A DNA stretch of 64,000 nt from Mycobacterium gordonae (GCF_017086405.1 NZ_CP070973.1:2604001-2668000); one strand, 5' to 3'; shown: positions 9,351 to 19,994, counted from the first letter of the stretch. Notes: a model not told the origin generated them from the sequence alone. Numbers and translations: made by a program.

Positions 9351-10438
9351 GCGATCTGCTGTATTCCGATACCGAGGACGCACTGCGCGACAGCGTTCGG
9401 CAGCTGTTCGCCGACCGGTGCCCACTGGAATCGGTGACAACGTGCTATGACGCACCGCTGCAGGATTTTTCGGCGGTATGGCGCACGCTGGCCGGGGAAT
9501 TGGGAGTTGCTGGTTTGTTGATCCCGGAGTCGCTCGGCGGGGCCGGCGCGAGCGCCCGCGAGGCCGCGGTCGTGATGGAGGAGATCGGGCGGGCCGTGGC
9601 GCCGGTGCCGTTCCTGTCCAGTGCCGTGCTCGCCACGGTCGCCCTGGTGCGCGCGGGTGAGTCCGAGACGGTGGCGGCGTTGGCCTCCGGCACAGTCACG
9701 GCGGCATTGGTGGTTCCACTGTCCACCGCGCCCTGGGATGCGGTGACCGGGATCGCTCACGGCGCGAACGGCTTGACTGGACAGGTAACCAGCGTGGCGG
9801 GCGCTGCTGAGGCCGACGTGCTGGTGGTCCCCGTCGCCGGATCGGACGGGCTTGAGCTCCATACCGTGTCGCGTGACGACGCCGGGGTCGACGTGTCGCC
9901 GAGACTGGCCCTGGACATGACCAGACCCCTTGCGGACGTGCGGTTCTCGGGGGCCGCTTCGACGGCCGTCGGTGCCGGCGCGCACGCGGTGGCGGAGGCA
10001 TTGCAGACCGGCGCGGCATTGTTGGCCTCCGAGCAGCTCGGGGTGGCGCAGTGGTGCTTCGGCACCACCCTGGCATATGTCAAGGAGCGCAAGCAGTTCG
10101 GCCGCGCGATCGGTTCCTACCAGGCAGTCAAGCATCGACTGTCCGACGTGTGGTTCGAGGTCAGTTCGGCCACCTCCGCCGCCCGCTACGCCGCCGACAC
10201 CAGCGCCCGCGGCGATGCGGATGCGGCCATCGCGGCTTCGCTCGCGCAGGCCTATTGCAGTGGGGCGGCGGTGCACGCCGCCGAGGAGTGCGTCCAACTG
10301 CACGGCGGCATCGGAATGACCTGGGAATATCCCGCGCACCTGTTCCTCAAGCGCGCCAAGAGTGACCAGTTGGCATTGGGTACCGCCTATCGGCACCGTT
10401 CCCGGCTGGGCGAGTTGGTCGATCTTCCGGCCACCTAG
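9347..10438 (+). CDS. Acyl-CoA dehydrogenase (FadE type), second of a coupled pair
   Basis: A 363-residue partner of the preceding enzyme, starting with ATG at 9347 in an ATGA overlap. It has an acyl-CoA dehydrogenase N-terminal domain (AGLLIPESLGGAGASAREAA) and the C-terminal catalytic domain with YVKERKQFGRAIGSYQAVKH and HAAEECVQLHGGIGMTWEYP. The middle domain is short and poorly conserved, as is common in the beta-like subunit of heterotetrameric FadE pairs. It closes the operon; an inverted repeat follows 4 bases after its stop. Exact reaction and substrate are not determined by sequence. Confidence 0.92.
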   Translation: MSDLLYSDTEDALRDSVRQLFADRCPLESVTTCYDAPLQDFSAVWRTLAGELGVAGLLIPESLGGAGASAREAAVVMEEIGRAVAPVPFLSSAVLATVALVRAGESETVAALASGTVTAALVVPLSTAPWDAVTGIAHGANGLTGQVTSVAGAAEADVLVVPVAGSDGLELHTVSRDDAGVDVSPRLALDMTRPLADVRFSGAASTAVGAGAHAVAEALQTGAALLASEQLGVAQWCFGTTLAYVKERKQFGRAIGSYQAVKHRLSDVWFEVSSATSAARYAADTSARGDADAAIAASLAQAYCSGAAVHAAEECVQLHGGIGMTWEYPAHLFLKRAKSDQLALGTAYRHRSRLGELVDLPAT

Positions 10439-10442
10439 TAGC

Positions 10443-10492
10443 GCGAGCAGACGCCAAAGCACTGGAAAAGGTTCGTTTACGCGTCTGCTCGC
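10443..10492. repeat. Inverted repeat, 12-bp arms (GCGAGCAGACGC / GCGTCTGCTCGC)
   Basis: Two perfect 12-base arms at 10443-10454 and 10481-10492 are separated by 26 bases, directly after the second acyl-CoA dehydrogenase. The RNA would form a stable stem and could end the operon transcript, although there is no T tract. The arm sequence resembles a motif I recall as frequent in mycobacterial intergenic DNA (GAGCAGACGC), so it may be a dispersed repeat instead. Confidence 0.6.
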
Positions 10493-10570
10493 CGGTCGAA
10501 GGGGAGCTGCTCGCGGGCCGAAGCGGAGCGCCGGGGTTTCGCGGGACCCGTGCCGGCCGATTCCCTGTGG

Positions 10571-11496
10571 ATGAACCTGCGTCAGCTCCTCGGTGTTGTT
10601 CTGCTGGCTCTCAGCCTGGTGTGTTGCGCGTCGGACGACGCAACGCCGGCTTCGTGCACCACCAAGCTTGACGGCTTCAGTCATCGCAGCGCCACGGTCG
10701 ACGGGGTACGGGTGCACTACGTCATCGGTGGGCACGGGCCAACGGTGGTGCTGTTGCACGGGTTTCCGGAAACCTGGTGGACCTGGCGTCAGGTGATGCC
10801 GCTGCTGGCTGCGCAGCACACCGTCATCGCGCCGGATCTGAGGGGAGTCGGCGACTCCTCCACCGGGCCTGCCTACGACGCCGACAGCCTCGCCGATGAC
10901 ATGCACGCCCTCATCCAAGAACTCGGTGTAACCCGCACGGTGATGGTCGGCCACGATACCGGTGGGTGGACTGCCTACGCGTATGCGCGTCGGTACCGCG
11001 AGGAAGTCAGCCACCTGGTGCTGTCCGGGGCAGTCATCCCCGGCTTCGGGTTCGACCCCTTGCTCGATTTCCGCTTGCCAGTAGCGGGACTTCCGCATTT
11101 GCCGTTCTTCATGCAGCCGCAGATCCCCGAACTGCTCATCAGCGGCCGCGAACACGAGTACTTCGACCGCTTCATCGGCAGCCCCACGGTGCAACGCTCC
11201 GGCGCCGTCGACTGTTACGCGGACTCCTATGCCCGGCCGGGTCGCCTCACCGCGGCCCTGGGCCAGTACCGGGCGCTCTACGTCGACGCCGATCACAATC
11301 GGCAAGGCGCGGGCGCCCCGCTCGCGATGCCAACGCTGGCGGTCTCCGGGTCGGCGGTGAAACGGCGCTCAGCGCCAACAGTCTGCGTCTGACCGCCAGA
11401 AACGTGACCGAGATCGGAATTCCCGGTGCCGGTCACTACGTCCAGGAGGAGCGGCCCGCAGAGCTGGCCCGCGCCTTGCAAGGCTTTTTCGGCTGA
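10571..11496 (+). pseudogene. Alpha/beta hydrolase (epoxide-hydrolase-like), frameshifted
   Basis: The first frame reads a signal-like N-terminus (MNLRQLLGVVLLALSLVCCA, possibly a lipoprotein) and then an epoxide-hydrolase-type alpha/beta hydrolase: HGFPETWWTWRQVMP, and the nucleophile Asp in GHDTGGW. It breaks at about 11,356, where translation runs out of frame and stops at 11,392. The neighbouring frame continues exactly where expected with GGETALSAN and the conserved end GAGHYVQEERPAELARALQG, stopping at 11,496. Adding one G in the run near 11,356 restores a full-length protein of about 309 residues. This is either a true single-base deletion or a sequencing error. As it stands the catalytic His (GAGH) is lost. 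Confidence 0.82.
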
Positions 11497-11500
11497 CCAG

Positions 11501-12235
11501 TCAAAGCGCCGCGGCGAAAGTCTCCGTCATGGCAGCCCAGTGGCGTTCGGCGGCGGCGGCGTCGTACGGCGGGTTGTCCGGGACCGCGAACCCGTGCCCG
11601 GCCTGATACCACTCGATCGTGTGCCGCACGCCCGCTGCGGTCAGTGCCTTGTCGAGTTGCTCCGCCTGATCGGCGGTAAACGACGGATCGTTCTCGGCGC
11701 CGCCCACGTACACCAGGGCGTTCATCTTGTCGGCCAGCAGGTGGGGGCTGTGCTCGTTGTCGGTCACCAGGCCGCCGCCATGGAAGGACGCCGCCGCCGC
11801 GACCCGCTGCGGAAGGCGCCCGGCCAGCAGCACCGAGATGCGTCCGCCCATGCAATAGCCGCACACGCCGAAGCGCTCGCCGCGGACCTCGGGGCGTTCG
11901 GCCAGATAGTCGAACAATGCGGTGGCGTCGCGGGTGATCCGGTCCGGCGTCACGGTGCCGAGCATGAACATGATCCGGGCCCGTTCGTTGGGGTCGCTGA
12001 ACGCCGTAGCCATGTCGAACGGCGCCCAATCGCCCTCGCGGTAGTACACGTCGGGAAGCAACACGGCGTAACCGAGTCCGGCCAGTTTGGCCGCCATCTG
12101 ATCAAAAGTGTCCCGCACGCCGCCGGCGTCGGGGAACATCACCGCGCCGGGCCAGGGGCCGGTGCCGTCGGGTGTGAACAGGGTGACGGGACAGCTGCCG
12201 TCGGGTGTGGTGACGGTGTCGGTGATCTTCGGCAT
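11501..12235 (-). CDS. Dienelactone hydrolase family protein
   Basis: A 244-residue cytoplasmic alpha/beta hydrolase. The start MPKITDTVTTPDGSCPV at 12235 matches the family; the frame extends 13 codons upstream without support. The nucleophile Cys lies in GVCGYCMGGR (GxCxGG), followed by the acid region ENDPSFT and the His in GHGFAVPD, giving the Cys-Asp-His triad of dienelactone hydrolases. It is convergent with the broken hydrolase (4 bases apart) and divergent from thyA. Its place next to thyA-dfrA matches M. tuberculosis Rv2765. The natural substrate is unknown. Confidence 0.92.
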   Translation of the reverse strand: MPKITDTVTTPDGSCPVTLFTPDGTGPWPGAVMFPDAGGVRDTFDQMAAKLAGLGYAVLLPDVYYREGDWAPFDMATAFSDPNERARIMFMLGTVTPDRITRDATALFDYLAERPEVRGERFGVCGYCMGGRISVLLAGRLPQRVAAAASFHGGGLVTDNEHSPHLLADKMNALVYVGGAENDPSFTADQAEQLDKALTAAGVRHTIEWYQAGHGFAVPDNPPYDAAAAERHWAAMTETFAAAL

Positions 12236-12275
12236 ATTTCCTGTTCTACTCCGCGGCCAGCACGGCGTGTCCATC

Positions 12276-12430
12276 GGCGGCGACCCGCCGCGCCCGGCTG
12301 CGCCGTGCTTGCGATCGCCGCGGGATTGCTGGCGGCGACCCGCCGCGCCCGGCTGCGCCGTGCTTGCGATCGCCGCGGGATTGCTGGCGGCGACCCGCCG
12401 CGCCCGGCTGCGCCGTGCTTGCGATCGCCG
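12276..12430. repeat. 55-bp tandem repeat, 2.8 copies, between hydrolase and thyA
   Basis: A 55-base unit beginning GGCGGCGACCCGCCGCGCCC and containing GCTTGCGATCGCCGCGGGAT occurs at 12276-12330 and 12331-12385, then 45 bases of a third copy at 12386-12430. The copies read identical. The array ends 13 bases before the GTG start of thyA, so it forms the thyA upstream region and lies between two divergent promoters. It looks like a MIRU/VNTR-type minisatellite. Short out-of-frame ORFs run through it but are not genes. Confidence 0.93.
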
Positions 12431-12443
12431 CTAAGCTGGCCCC

Positions 12444-13244
12444 GTGCCGATTGCGACGCCGTACGAAGACCTACTGCGTCAGGTGCTCGAAACGGGCACG
12501 GCCAAATCCGACCGCACCGGCACCGGCACGCGCAGCCTGTTCGGCAGGCAGATCCGCTACGACCTGTCGTCCGGTTTTCCGCTGCTCACCACCAAGAAGG
12601 TGCACCTGAAGTCGGTGGTCTACGAACTCCTGTGGTTCCTGCGCGGCGACTCCAACGTCAGCTGGCTGCACGAGCACGGGGTCACGATCTGGGACGAATG
12701 GGCAAGCGAGACAGGCGATCTGGGCCCGGTCTACGGTGTGCAGTGGCGGTCCTGGCCCACCCCGACCGGTGAACACATCGACCAGATCAGCGCCGCCCTG
12801 CATCTGCTGCGCACCGATCCGGACTCGCGGCGCATCATCGTCTCGGCCTGGAACGTCGGCGAGATCCCGCGGATGGCGCTGCCGCCCTGCCACGCGTTCT
12901 TCCAGTTTTACGTCGCCGACGGCCGGCTGAGCTGCCAGCTCTATCAGCGCAGCGCCGACCTGTTCCTCGGAGTGCCGTTCAACATCGCCAGCTACGCGTT
13001 GCTCACGCACATGATGGCTGCCCAGGCCGGGCTGGACATCGGTGAGTTCGTCTGGACCGGTGGCGACTGTCACATCTACGACAACCACGTCGAACAGGTC
13101 GAGCTGCAACTCACCCGCGACCCCCGTCCGTACCCGAAACTGATTCTCGCCCCAAGAAATTCAATCTTCGACTACACGTACGAGGATGTCGTCGTACAGA
13201 ATTACGACCCGCACCCGGCAATCAAGGCGCCTGTAGCTGTATGA
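12444..13244 (+). CDS. thyA: Thymidylate synthase ThyA
   Basis: A 266-residue classical folate-dependent thymidylate synthase, converting dUMP to dTMP with methylene-tetrahydrofolate and releasing dihydrofolate. Visible signatures are the [13 protein letters not shown]-terminal loop, the active-site Cys in [12 protein letters not shown] near residue 146, [20 protein letters not shown], and [14 protein letters not shown]. It starts with GTG at 12444. The stop overlaps dfrA in ATGA, so dihydrofolate reductase is translationally coupled and recycles the product. A second, unrelated thymidylate synthase (ThyX) is encoded 12 kb away. Corresponds to Rv2764c. Confidence 0.98.
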   Translation: MPIATPYEDLLRQVLETGTAKSDRTGTGTRSLFGRQIRYDLSSGFPLLTTKKVHLKSVVYELLWFLRGDSNVSWLHEHGVTIWDEWASETGDLGPVYGVQWRSWPTPTGEHIDQISAALHLLRTDPDSRRIIVSAWNVGEIPRMALPPCHAFFQFYVADGRLSCQLYQRSADLFLGVPFNIASYALLTHMMAAQAGLDIGEFVWTGGDCHIYDNHVEQVELQLTRDPRPYPKLILAPRNSIFDYTYEDVVVQNYDPHPAIKAPVAV

Positions 13245-13732
13245 CGGGCAACGAAGACGTGGGCCTGATCTGGGCTCAGTCGACCTCTGGCGTGATCGGG
13301 CGCGGCGGCGACATACCGTGGCGAGTGCCGGAGGATCTGGCCCACTTCAAGAAGATCACCATGGGTCACACGGTCGTGATGGGCCGCCGCACCTGGGAAT
13401 CGCTGCCGGAGAATTTCCGGCCACTGCCTGGTCGGCGAAACATCGTGCTCAGCCAGAGCGGCTTCACCGCTGACGGCGCCGAGGTGGTCGACTCGTTGGA
13501 CAAAGCCCTGAGCGACCCGGATTCCTGGGTGATCGGTGGCGGCCAGATCTATGCGCTGGCATTACCGCACGCCAGCAGGTGTGAGGTCACCGAAGTCGAT
13601 ATCGACCTGCCGCGCGACGACGAGGACGCGCTGGCGCCGGTGCTCGACGAGTCGTGGCATGGTGAAACGGGGGAGTGGCAGGTCAGCCGCGCGGGGCTGC
13701 GCTACCGGTTTCACAGCTACGTTCGTCCGTGA
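13241..13732 (+). CDS. dfrA: Dihydrofolate reductase
   Basis: A 163-residue DHFR reducing dihydrofolate to tetrahydrofolate with NADPH. It has [20 protein letters not shown] with the Met20-type loop, then [11 protein letters not shown] with the folate-binding acidic residue, [20 protein letters not shown] and the NADPH-site [13 protein letters not shown]. The ATG overlaps the thyA stop by four bases. The length and N-terminus match the mycobacterial enzyme Rv2763c. It supplies reduced folate for ThyA and is a classical antifolate target. Confidence 0.97.
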   Translation: MTGNEDVGLIWAQSTSGVIGRGGDIPWRVPEDLAHFKKITMGHTVVMGRRTWESLPENFRPLPGRRNIVLSQSGFTADGAEVVDSLDKALSDPDSWVIGGGQIYALALPHASRCEVTEVDIDLPRDDEDALAPVLDESWHGETGEWQVSRAGLRYRFHSYVRP

Positions 13733-13818
13733 GCGGCCGAGGTCTGCGCGCCGATTGACCTGACATACTCGGCTTGGGGGCGGTCTCACCGGGTATCAAG
13801 CATGTCTAGAAGGGGGAA

Positions 13819-14568
13819 ATGACAGTGGTAACCGAACCCGTGAAGACGTTTTCGCGCAAATTCCTGGGCTACGACCCAGCAGCGGTGGATGCACACATCG
13901 AGGTGTTGACCACCAAGCAGCGGTTGCTGCGTGACGACGTCGAGAACCTGCGGGCGCGCCTGCGGGATGCCGGCGACGAAGTGGCCGCACTGCGCAAGGA
14001 GGTGGGCTTGCTCACAGACACCTCACCCTCGTCGCACGCCATGCAGCAGCGGATGGCCAAGATGTTGCGCCGCGCTGTCGATGAGGTCTCCCAGATGCAG
14101 GCCGAGGCGCGCGCCGAGGCGGAGGCGCTGATCGCGTCCGCCGAGGCCGACGTCGAAGCCGAACAGCAGAAGTCGAAAGAGCGGCTTGCGGAGATGGCTG
14201 AGCAGTTGAAAGCGCTGCAAGCCGAGTACGAGGAAACAAAAGCAAAGCAGGACTCCGAGTTGTCCAACATGCGTGCGGACACCCAGTCGGGCATCGACGA
14301 AGCCTGGCGCGAAGCGCAGCGGGAACGCGACCAGCTCCTCGCCGACGCGACGCAGGAGGCCGATCACTATCGCGAGCAGGCTCGTCGCGCGGTCGACGAG
14401 GCGACTCAGCAACGAATCAACGTGCTGGAGCAGCTGATGAGCGTCTACCGCGACCTCGAACCGGTACCGGCCGCCCTCCAGTCGGCCTACACAGAGCGCA
14501 ACGCCCCGGCGGAATCGGCAACGAACGGCGCCGCGTCGCCCTCGGACCGCAAAGTCAGCACCGGCTGA
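13819..14568 (+). CDS. DivIVA-domain coiled-coil protein
   Basis: A 249-residue cytoplasmic protein. The N-terminus VKTFSRKFLGYDPAAVDAHI is a DivIVA (DivI1A) domain with the FxxxxxGYDxxxVD pattern. From about residue 30 to 200 it is almost pure coiled coil, rich in Glu, Ala, Gln and Arg, followed by a low-complexity tail. ATG at 13819 follows AGGGGGAA closely. It is distinct from Wag31. Proteins of this kind act as scaffolds at the pole or septum in actinobacteria, but a role here is only inferred. It stands alone after dfrA, with an 86-base gap. Confidence 0.85.
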   Translation: MTVVTEPVKTFSRKFLGYDPAAVDAHIEVLTTKQRLLRDDVENLRARLRDAGDEVAALRKEVGLLTDTSPSSHAMQQRMAKMLRRAVDEVSQMQAEARAEAEALIASAEADVEAEQQKSKERLAEMAEQLKALQAEYEETKAKQDSELSNMRADTQSGIDEAWREAQRERDQLLADATQEADHYREQARRAVDEATQQRINVLEQLMSVYRDLEPVPAALQSAYTERNAPAESATNGAASPSDRKVSTG

Positions 14569-14618
14569 CCCCGCGGCGGTCTCGCACCAGACGCGCACGA
14601 GCCGGTATTCTCGGCGCC

Positions 14619-15851
14619 GTGCCGGTCGTCCGCAGCGCCACGCTGACCGCCGCTCAGGCCCGACGGATCGCCGTTGCGGCGCAAGGATTTAGCGCCGCCA
14701 AGCCCGAAGTCGACATCACCCGTGCCCACCTGCGGCGGCTGATATCGCGCATCCAGGTTTTGCAACTGGATTCCGTATCGGTTGCGGTGCGCGCTCACTA
14801 CGCACCGGTCTTCAGCCGGCTGGGGCCCTACGACCGCGAGATTCTGGACCGAGCCGCCTGGGGTCCGACGAAATCGCGCCTACTGGCCGAGTACTGGGTG
14901 CACGAAGCCGCGCTGATGGCCATTGACGACTGGCCGTTGCTGCGCTGGCGGATGCGCCAGTACCGGCACGGTCGCTGGGGCACCCACATCGTCAAGGCCA
15001 ATCCGCAACTGGCCGACGACATCGTCGCCGCCGTCGGCGATCTCGGACCCAGCACTGCCGGGCAGATCGAGGCACACCTGGAGGCCGCACCCCGCAGGGC
15101 GAAAGGCGCCTGGTGGAACCGCAGCGATACGAAGTGGGTGTGTGAGGCGCTGTTCGCCTCCGGTGTGCTCACCACGGCCACCCGGGTGGGGTTTGCAAGG
15201 CACTACGACCTGGTGGAACGGGTGCTGCCCGCGGAGGTGCTGACCAGGGACGTCGGTGACGACGAAGCGATCCGGGAATTGACGCAGCGCGCGGCCACCG
15301 CCTTGGGGCTGGGCACCGAGTCCGACCTTCGCGACTACTTCCGGCTGTCGGCGCAACAGGTCAAACCGGCCCTCGCCGAACTAGTTTCGGCCGGCGAGAT
15401 CGAGCGCGTCGAGGTCGACGGCTGGTCGGCTCCCGCCTACCTGCGGTCCGGCCAGACCGTGCCACGTCTTGACCGCGGCACGGCGCTGCTGTGCCCCTTC
15501 GACCCGCTGATCTTCTTCCGTCCCCGGGTCGAGCGGATTTTCGGCTTCCACTACCGCATCGAGATCTACACACCCGCGGCCAAGAGACAGTACGGCTACT
15601 ACGTCTGGCCGTTCCTGCTGGACGGTGAACTGGTGGCGCGCGTGGACCTCAAGGCCGATCGTGCCGCGGACATACTGCAGGTGGTGGGCGCGTTCGCCGA
15701 GCCAGACCGGCCGCGGGCCCGGGTCGCCGCCGCCCTGGCCGGCGAACTACGTTCGATGGCAACGTGGTTGGGCCTAGCCGGAGTCAGTGTGTCGAGCCGG
15801 GGCGACCTGGCCGACGAATTGCGGCGCAGCTGCAGACGGGCGGGCTGGTGA
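14619..15851 (+). CDS. YcaQ/AlkZ-like winged-helix DNA glycosylase
   Basis: A 410-residue protein of the HTH_42 (YcaQ/AZL) family. The sequence near residues 43-60, IQVLQLDSVSVAVRAH, contains a Q-hydrophobic-D motif of the kind used by E. coli YcaQ to unhook DNA interstrand crosslinks and excise alkylated bases. SRLGPYD follows as in the family. Winged-helix segments follow. Starts with GTG at 14619, and its stop overlaps hsdS in GTGA. Placement between dfrA and hsdS matches a region of M. tuberculosis where the corresponding gene (Rv2762c) is, as I recall, shorter. Substrate is inferred from the family. Confidence 0.85.
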   Translation: MPVVRSATLTAAQARRIAVAAQGFSAAKPEVDITRAHLRRLISRIQVLQLDSVSVAVRAHYAPVFSRLGPYDREILDRAAWGPTKSRLLAEYWVHEAALMAIDDWPLLRWRMRQYRHGRWGTHIVKANPQLADDIVAAVGDLGPSTAGQIEAHLEAAPRRAKGAWWNRSDTKWVCEALFASGVLTTATRVGFARHYDLVERVLPAEVLTRDVGDDEAIRELTQRAATALGLGTESDLRDYFRLSAQQVKPALAELVSAGEIERVEVDGWSAPAYLRSGQTVPRLDRGTALLCPFDPLIFFRPRVERIFGFHYRIEIYTPAAKRQYGYYVWPFLLDGELVARVDLKADRAADILQVVGAFAEPDRPRARVAAALAGELRSMATWLGLAGVSVSSRGDLADELRRSCRRAGW

Positions 15852-16984
15852 GCGGGCTGGTGACGGAAACGGTCGTGCTGGGCGACCACCTGGACTTCGC
15901 CGCGGGTAGCACTCCGCCGAGCCGAGCGAGCGGGGGACGTCGTCCCGTCTACGGCGCCAACGGGGTCATCGGCTACACCACGCAGCGCAACGCCCGCGGG
16001 CCGCTCATCGTGATCGGCCGGGTCGGTTCTCACTGCGGCAGTGTGCATTACTGCGAGGGCGACGTATGGGTCACGGACAATGCACTGATCGGGCGGGCCC
16101 GGAACCCTGATGAAACCCGGTACTGGTTCTACGCCCTCAAGAGTTGCGGGCTCAACCGTTTTCGCTCCGGATCAGGTCAACCGTCGCTCAGTCAGAGCAC
16201 CCTGCGCAGCGTGCCGTTCAACGCCGTATCCGCCTCGCGGCGGCGACCGATCGGCGCGCTCCTCGGTGCATTCGACGACAAGCTCGCCGCCAACGCCCGC
16301 GTCATCGCGGTCGCCGAAGCCCTCATGACGGCCCTTGTCGAGCAGGTGGATCACGACACCGCGCTGTCGGATCTGGCCGAGCGGTCGACGGCGTCCATCG
16401 ATCCGCGGGGGGTTCAAGGCGCTGTCGCCCATTACAGTCTCCCGGCATTCGATGCGGGTACGCGGCCCGCGCTGGTCGATGCCCTGGCGATCAAGAGCAC
16501 CAAGTTTCTGTTGACCGAGCCGTGCGTCTTGTTCTCGCGGATGAATCCGAGAATCCCGCGGATCTGGAACGTCGCATGTCTTCCCGCCGAAACAGCCTTG
16601 GCGAGCACCGAATTCGTGGTGCTGCGGCCGATCGGCGTGCACACGTCGGTGTTGTGGGCGGCGTTGCGACAGCGGCGGATCCTGGCCACGCTGCAACAGA
16701 TGGCCGAGGGTGTGACGGGTAGCCGCCAGCGGATCCGGCCGCACGAATTGCTCGGTGCTGCGGTGCGGGACGTACGAAGGTTGAACGCCGAATCTGCGAA
16801 AGCTGTTGCGGCACTAAGTGAACGGTGCGAGCGACTCCGATCCGAATCGGAGAAGCTGGCGGCGATGCGTGACGCGCTGCTATCGGTGGTGATATCCGGC
16901 GGTGGGTCTGCGGCCGTGGGCGAGCCGGCCAAGGCGGTCGCGGCGCCGGCAAGACACATCGATTCGCCTTGGTGTCACGATTGA
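15848..16984 (+). CDS. hsdS: Type I restriction-modification specificity subunit HsdS
   Basis: A 378-residue HsdS with two target-recognition halves. The first starts VVLGDHLDFAAGSTPPSR and contains RRPVYGANGVIGYT and GQPSLSQSTLRSVPF. The second starts ALSDLAERSTASIDPRG. Each half is followed by a conserved helix (LLGAFDDKLAANARVIAVAE; KAVAALSERCERLRSESEKL) that sets spacing between half-sites and contacts HsdM. GTG start at 15848 overlaps the preceding stop. hsdM lies 685 bases downstream rather than adjacent, and no intact hsdR exists in the window, so HsdS probably directs methylation only. Corresponds to Rv2761c. Confidence 0.92.
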   Translation: MSGLVTETVVLGDHLDFAAGSTPPSRASGGRRPVYGANGVIGYTTQRNARGPLIVIGRVGSHCGSVHYCEGDVWVTDNALIGRARNPDETRYWFYALKSCGLNRFRSGSGQPSLSQSTLRSVPFNAVSASRRRPIGALLGAFDDKLAANARVIAVAEALMTALVEQVDHDTALSDLAERSTASIDPRGVQGAVAHYSLPAFDAGTRPALVDALAIKSTKFLLTEPCVLFSRMNPRIPRIWNVACLPAETALASTEFVVLRPIGVHTSVLWAALRQRRILATLQQMAEGVTGSRQRIRPHELLGAAVRDVRRLNAESAKAVAALSERCERLRSESEKLAAMRDALLSVVISGGGSAAVGEPAKAVAAPARHIDSPWCHD

Positions 16985-17030
16985 CCGAAGCCGTCCACCC
17001 AGTCCCTTGGTGTAAGGGCTGATTGTGCTC

Positions 17031-17200
17031 TCACCGGCCGGGGCCGACCAGCCCGCCCACGGCGATGGGTGGCACGGCGAGCGCGGGGAGGTTGATCGCG
17101 CCCAGATTGATGGGTTGGTCAGGATGTCGGCCAGCTGCACGGCCGGCCCGTTGAGGGCGAGGTTGAAAGCGTCGACCGAGATGGGCGGCAGGCTCAACGC
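17031..17200 (-). pseudogene. Remnant of an Ala/Pro/Asn-rich mycobacterial protein, C-terminal end
   Basis: On the minus strand one frame reads ISVDAFNLALNGPAVQLADI and the next, after a one-base shift near 17,115, reads NLGAINLPALAVPPIAVGGL and stops at 17031. Together they make a plausible C-terminal end resembling segments seen in PPE-MPTR or other Ala/Asn-rich mycobacterial proteins. No start or 5' part is present, because beyond about 17,200 the DNA is PGRS-like on the opposite strand. It is interpreted as debris; the family is uncertain. Confidence 0.4.
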
Positions 17201-17414
17201 GCCTGCCGGCGGTAACAACACGGGCACCGGCGATGGCGGGGCCGGCGGCAACGCTGGGGTTGGCGGCAAGGGCGGCAACGGCGGCACCGGCGGAGTGGGC
17301 AGCAACGGCGGCAACGGTCAGGGCGGCCCCGGCGGCGTTGGCAACTCCGGTTTGGCCGGCGGCGCTAACCAGGGGCAGTTGGGCGGCTCCGGCGGCCTGG
17401 GCGGCGGCGGGTAA
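17190..17414 (+). pseudogene. PGRS-like Gly/Asn-rich fragment
   Basis: A forward reading frame ending with TAA at 17412-17414 encodes [20 protein letters not shown] and similar repeats, the PGRS pattern of PE_PGRS proteins. No PE domain precedes it within this frame; the upstream part (from 17025) is antisense to the minus-strand remnant. It is most likely the tail of a PE_PGRS gene joined here by recombination. The whole 684-base gap between hsdS and hsdM (16985-17668) holds no intact gene; in M. tuberculosis this position contains vapBC modules. Confidence 0.45.
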
Positions 17415-17668
17415 TTCGGTTGCCCGTATTCCCTGTGGACTGGCCGGGGTGATGCTGCCCCGGGGACCGGCGCACCAGGTGGCCAGTCTGCACAACGCCG
17501 AGGCTTGCCCGACACGGGGCGACGGGTTAGCGCAACCAGAATCGGCTCGGCTGAGTAGTGTTTCACTCCTCGCCAAAGCGACCTCGGCGCGGCTGCCGTG
17601 GGCGGTCGAGGTCGAGGAGGCTCACAGCGCACCAGGCTCTTTGGGGCAGGCAAAGGAAGGATGCACGC

Positions 17669-19294
<1,626 letters not shown>

Positions 19295-19498
19295 GACGAT
19301 ATCAGGCGACTGTCTGTGGGGAGTTCGTTGACGGCGTCAATCGAACGTCGCCTGGAATCCGCGGATGGCATCACGGCCCACCGACGTTTGGTGATCAGTT
19401 CCGCGCGTTGTCAAGCCATTTGGCGCTGGTTTGGTCGTCATGCACGGGCAATGAGACGGTGGGACAGGTGCGGCAGACGGTGAAGTTCTACGAGCAAG

Positions 19499-19994
19499 GT
19501 CCGGGTGGTGATGGGCGAGTCCGATGCCCGGCAGCGCCGGGCCGAGGGCAAGCCGATCCCCGAGTAAGTCAAGCGACTGCTCTCGGGACTGGTCGACGCG
19601 TCGACCGCAGGCCACGACATCATTGACCTCTATGAGGCGGCGGGGCTGGACAAGCCGTCACTGTCCGACCTGACGCCGGAATTCGAAACCAAGGCGCCAA
19701 GAAGTTCACGGCGCCGCTGTCGCATGACGAGCTCGCATTCCACGACGCTGTCGCAGAGAACGAGTCGGCAGCGGAGCTGCCGGGCGAGGATGTGCTGGCG
19801 CAGATAGCCCGAGAACCAGTAGCAGTGATGCGGCGTGACAACAAGACCGACTGGACCTCACGGGACGATGTAGGCGCGCGAAAATGTGGTCGTCGATCGA
19901 GCGACTGCCAGTCAGGTACAGGTACCTGCCGGACAGCAACCGGCGGCGATCAAACTGAGTAATTGAACACATGGAGGCTTTGGCGCCCCGGGTG
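19499..19994 (+). pseudogene. hsdR: hsdR remnant A (C-terminal domain of type I restriction subunit)
   Basis: Pieces of the HsdR C-terminal helical domain can be read in three frames. The first (from 19499) reads VRVVMGESDARQRRAEGKPI, then an in-frame stop, then VKRLLSGLVDASTAGHDIID up to LTPEFE. A second frame from 19702 reads APLSHDELAFHDAVAENESA through VAVMRRDNKTDW. Shifted again it gives KMWSSIERL and finally VIEHMEALAPRV. Compared with fragment B (24351-24755), the segment between PEFE and the LSHDELAF block is deleted here. The restriction subunit is therefore non-functional. The DNA between hsdM and 19499 may be its more decayed upstream part or an hsdS.1 relic. Confidence 0.75.

Noticed and set aside
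9206..11305. 699-codon minus-strand frame opposite the second FadE and the hydrolase
   Set aside because: Antisense shadow of two recognisable enzyme genes; no family signature.
11426..12772. 448-codon plus-strand frame across the dienelactone hydrolase, the 55-bp repeats and the thyA start
   Set aside because: It is antisense to a complete hydrolase with catalytic residues and out of frame with thyA; the repeats keep it open.
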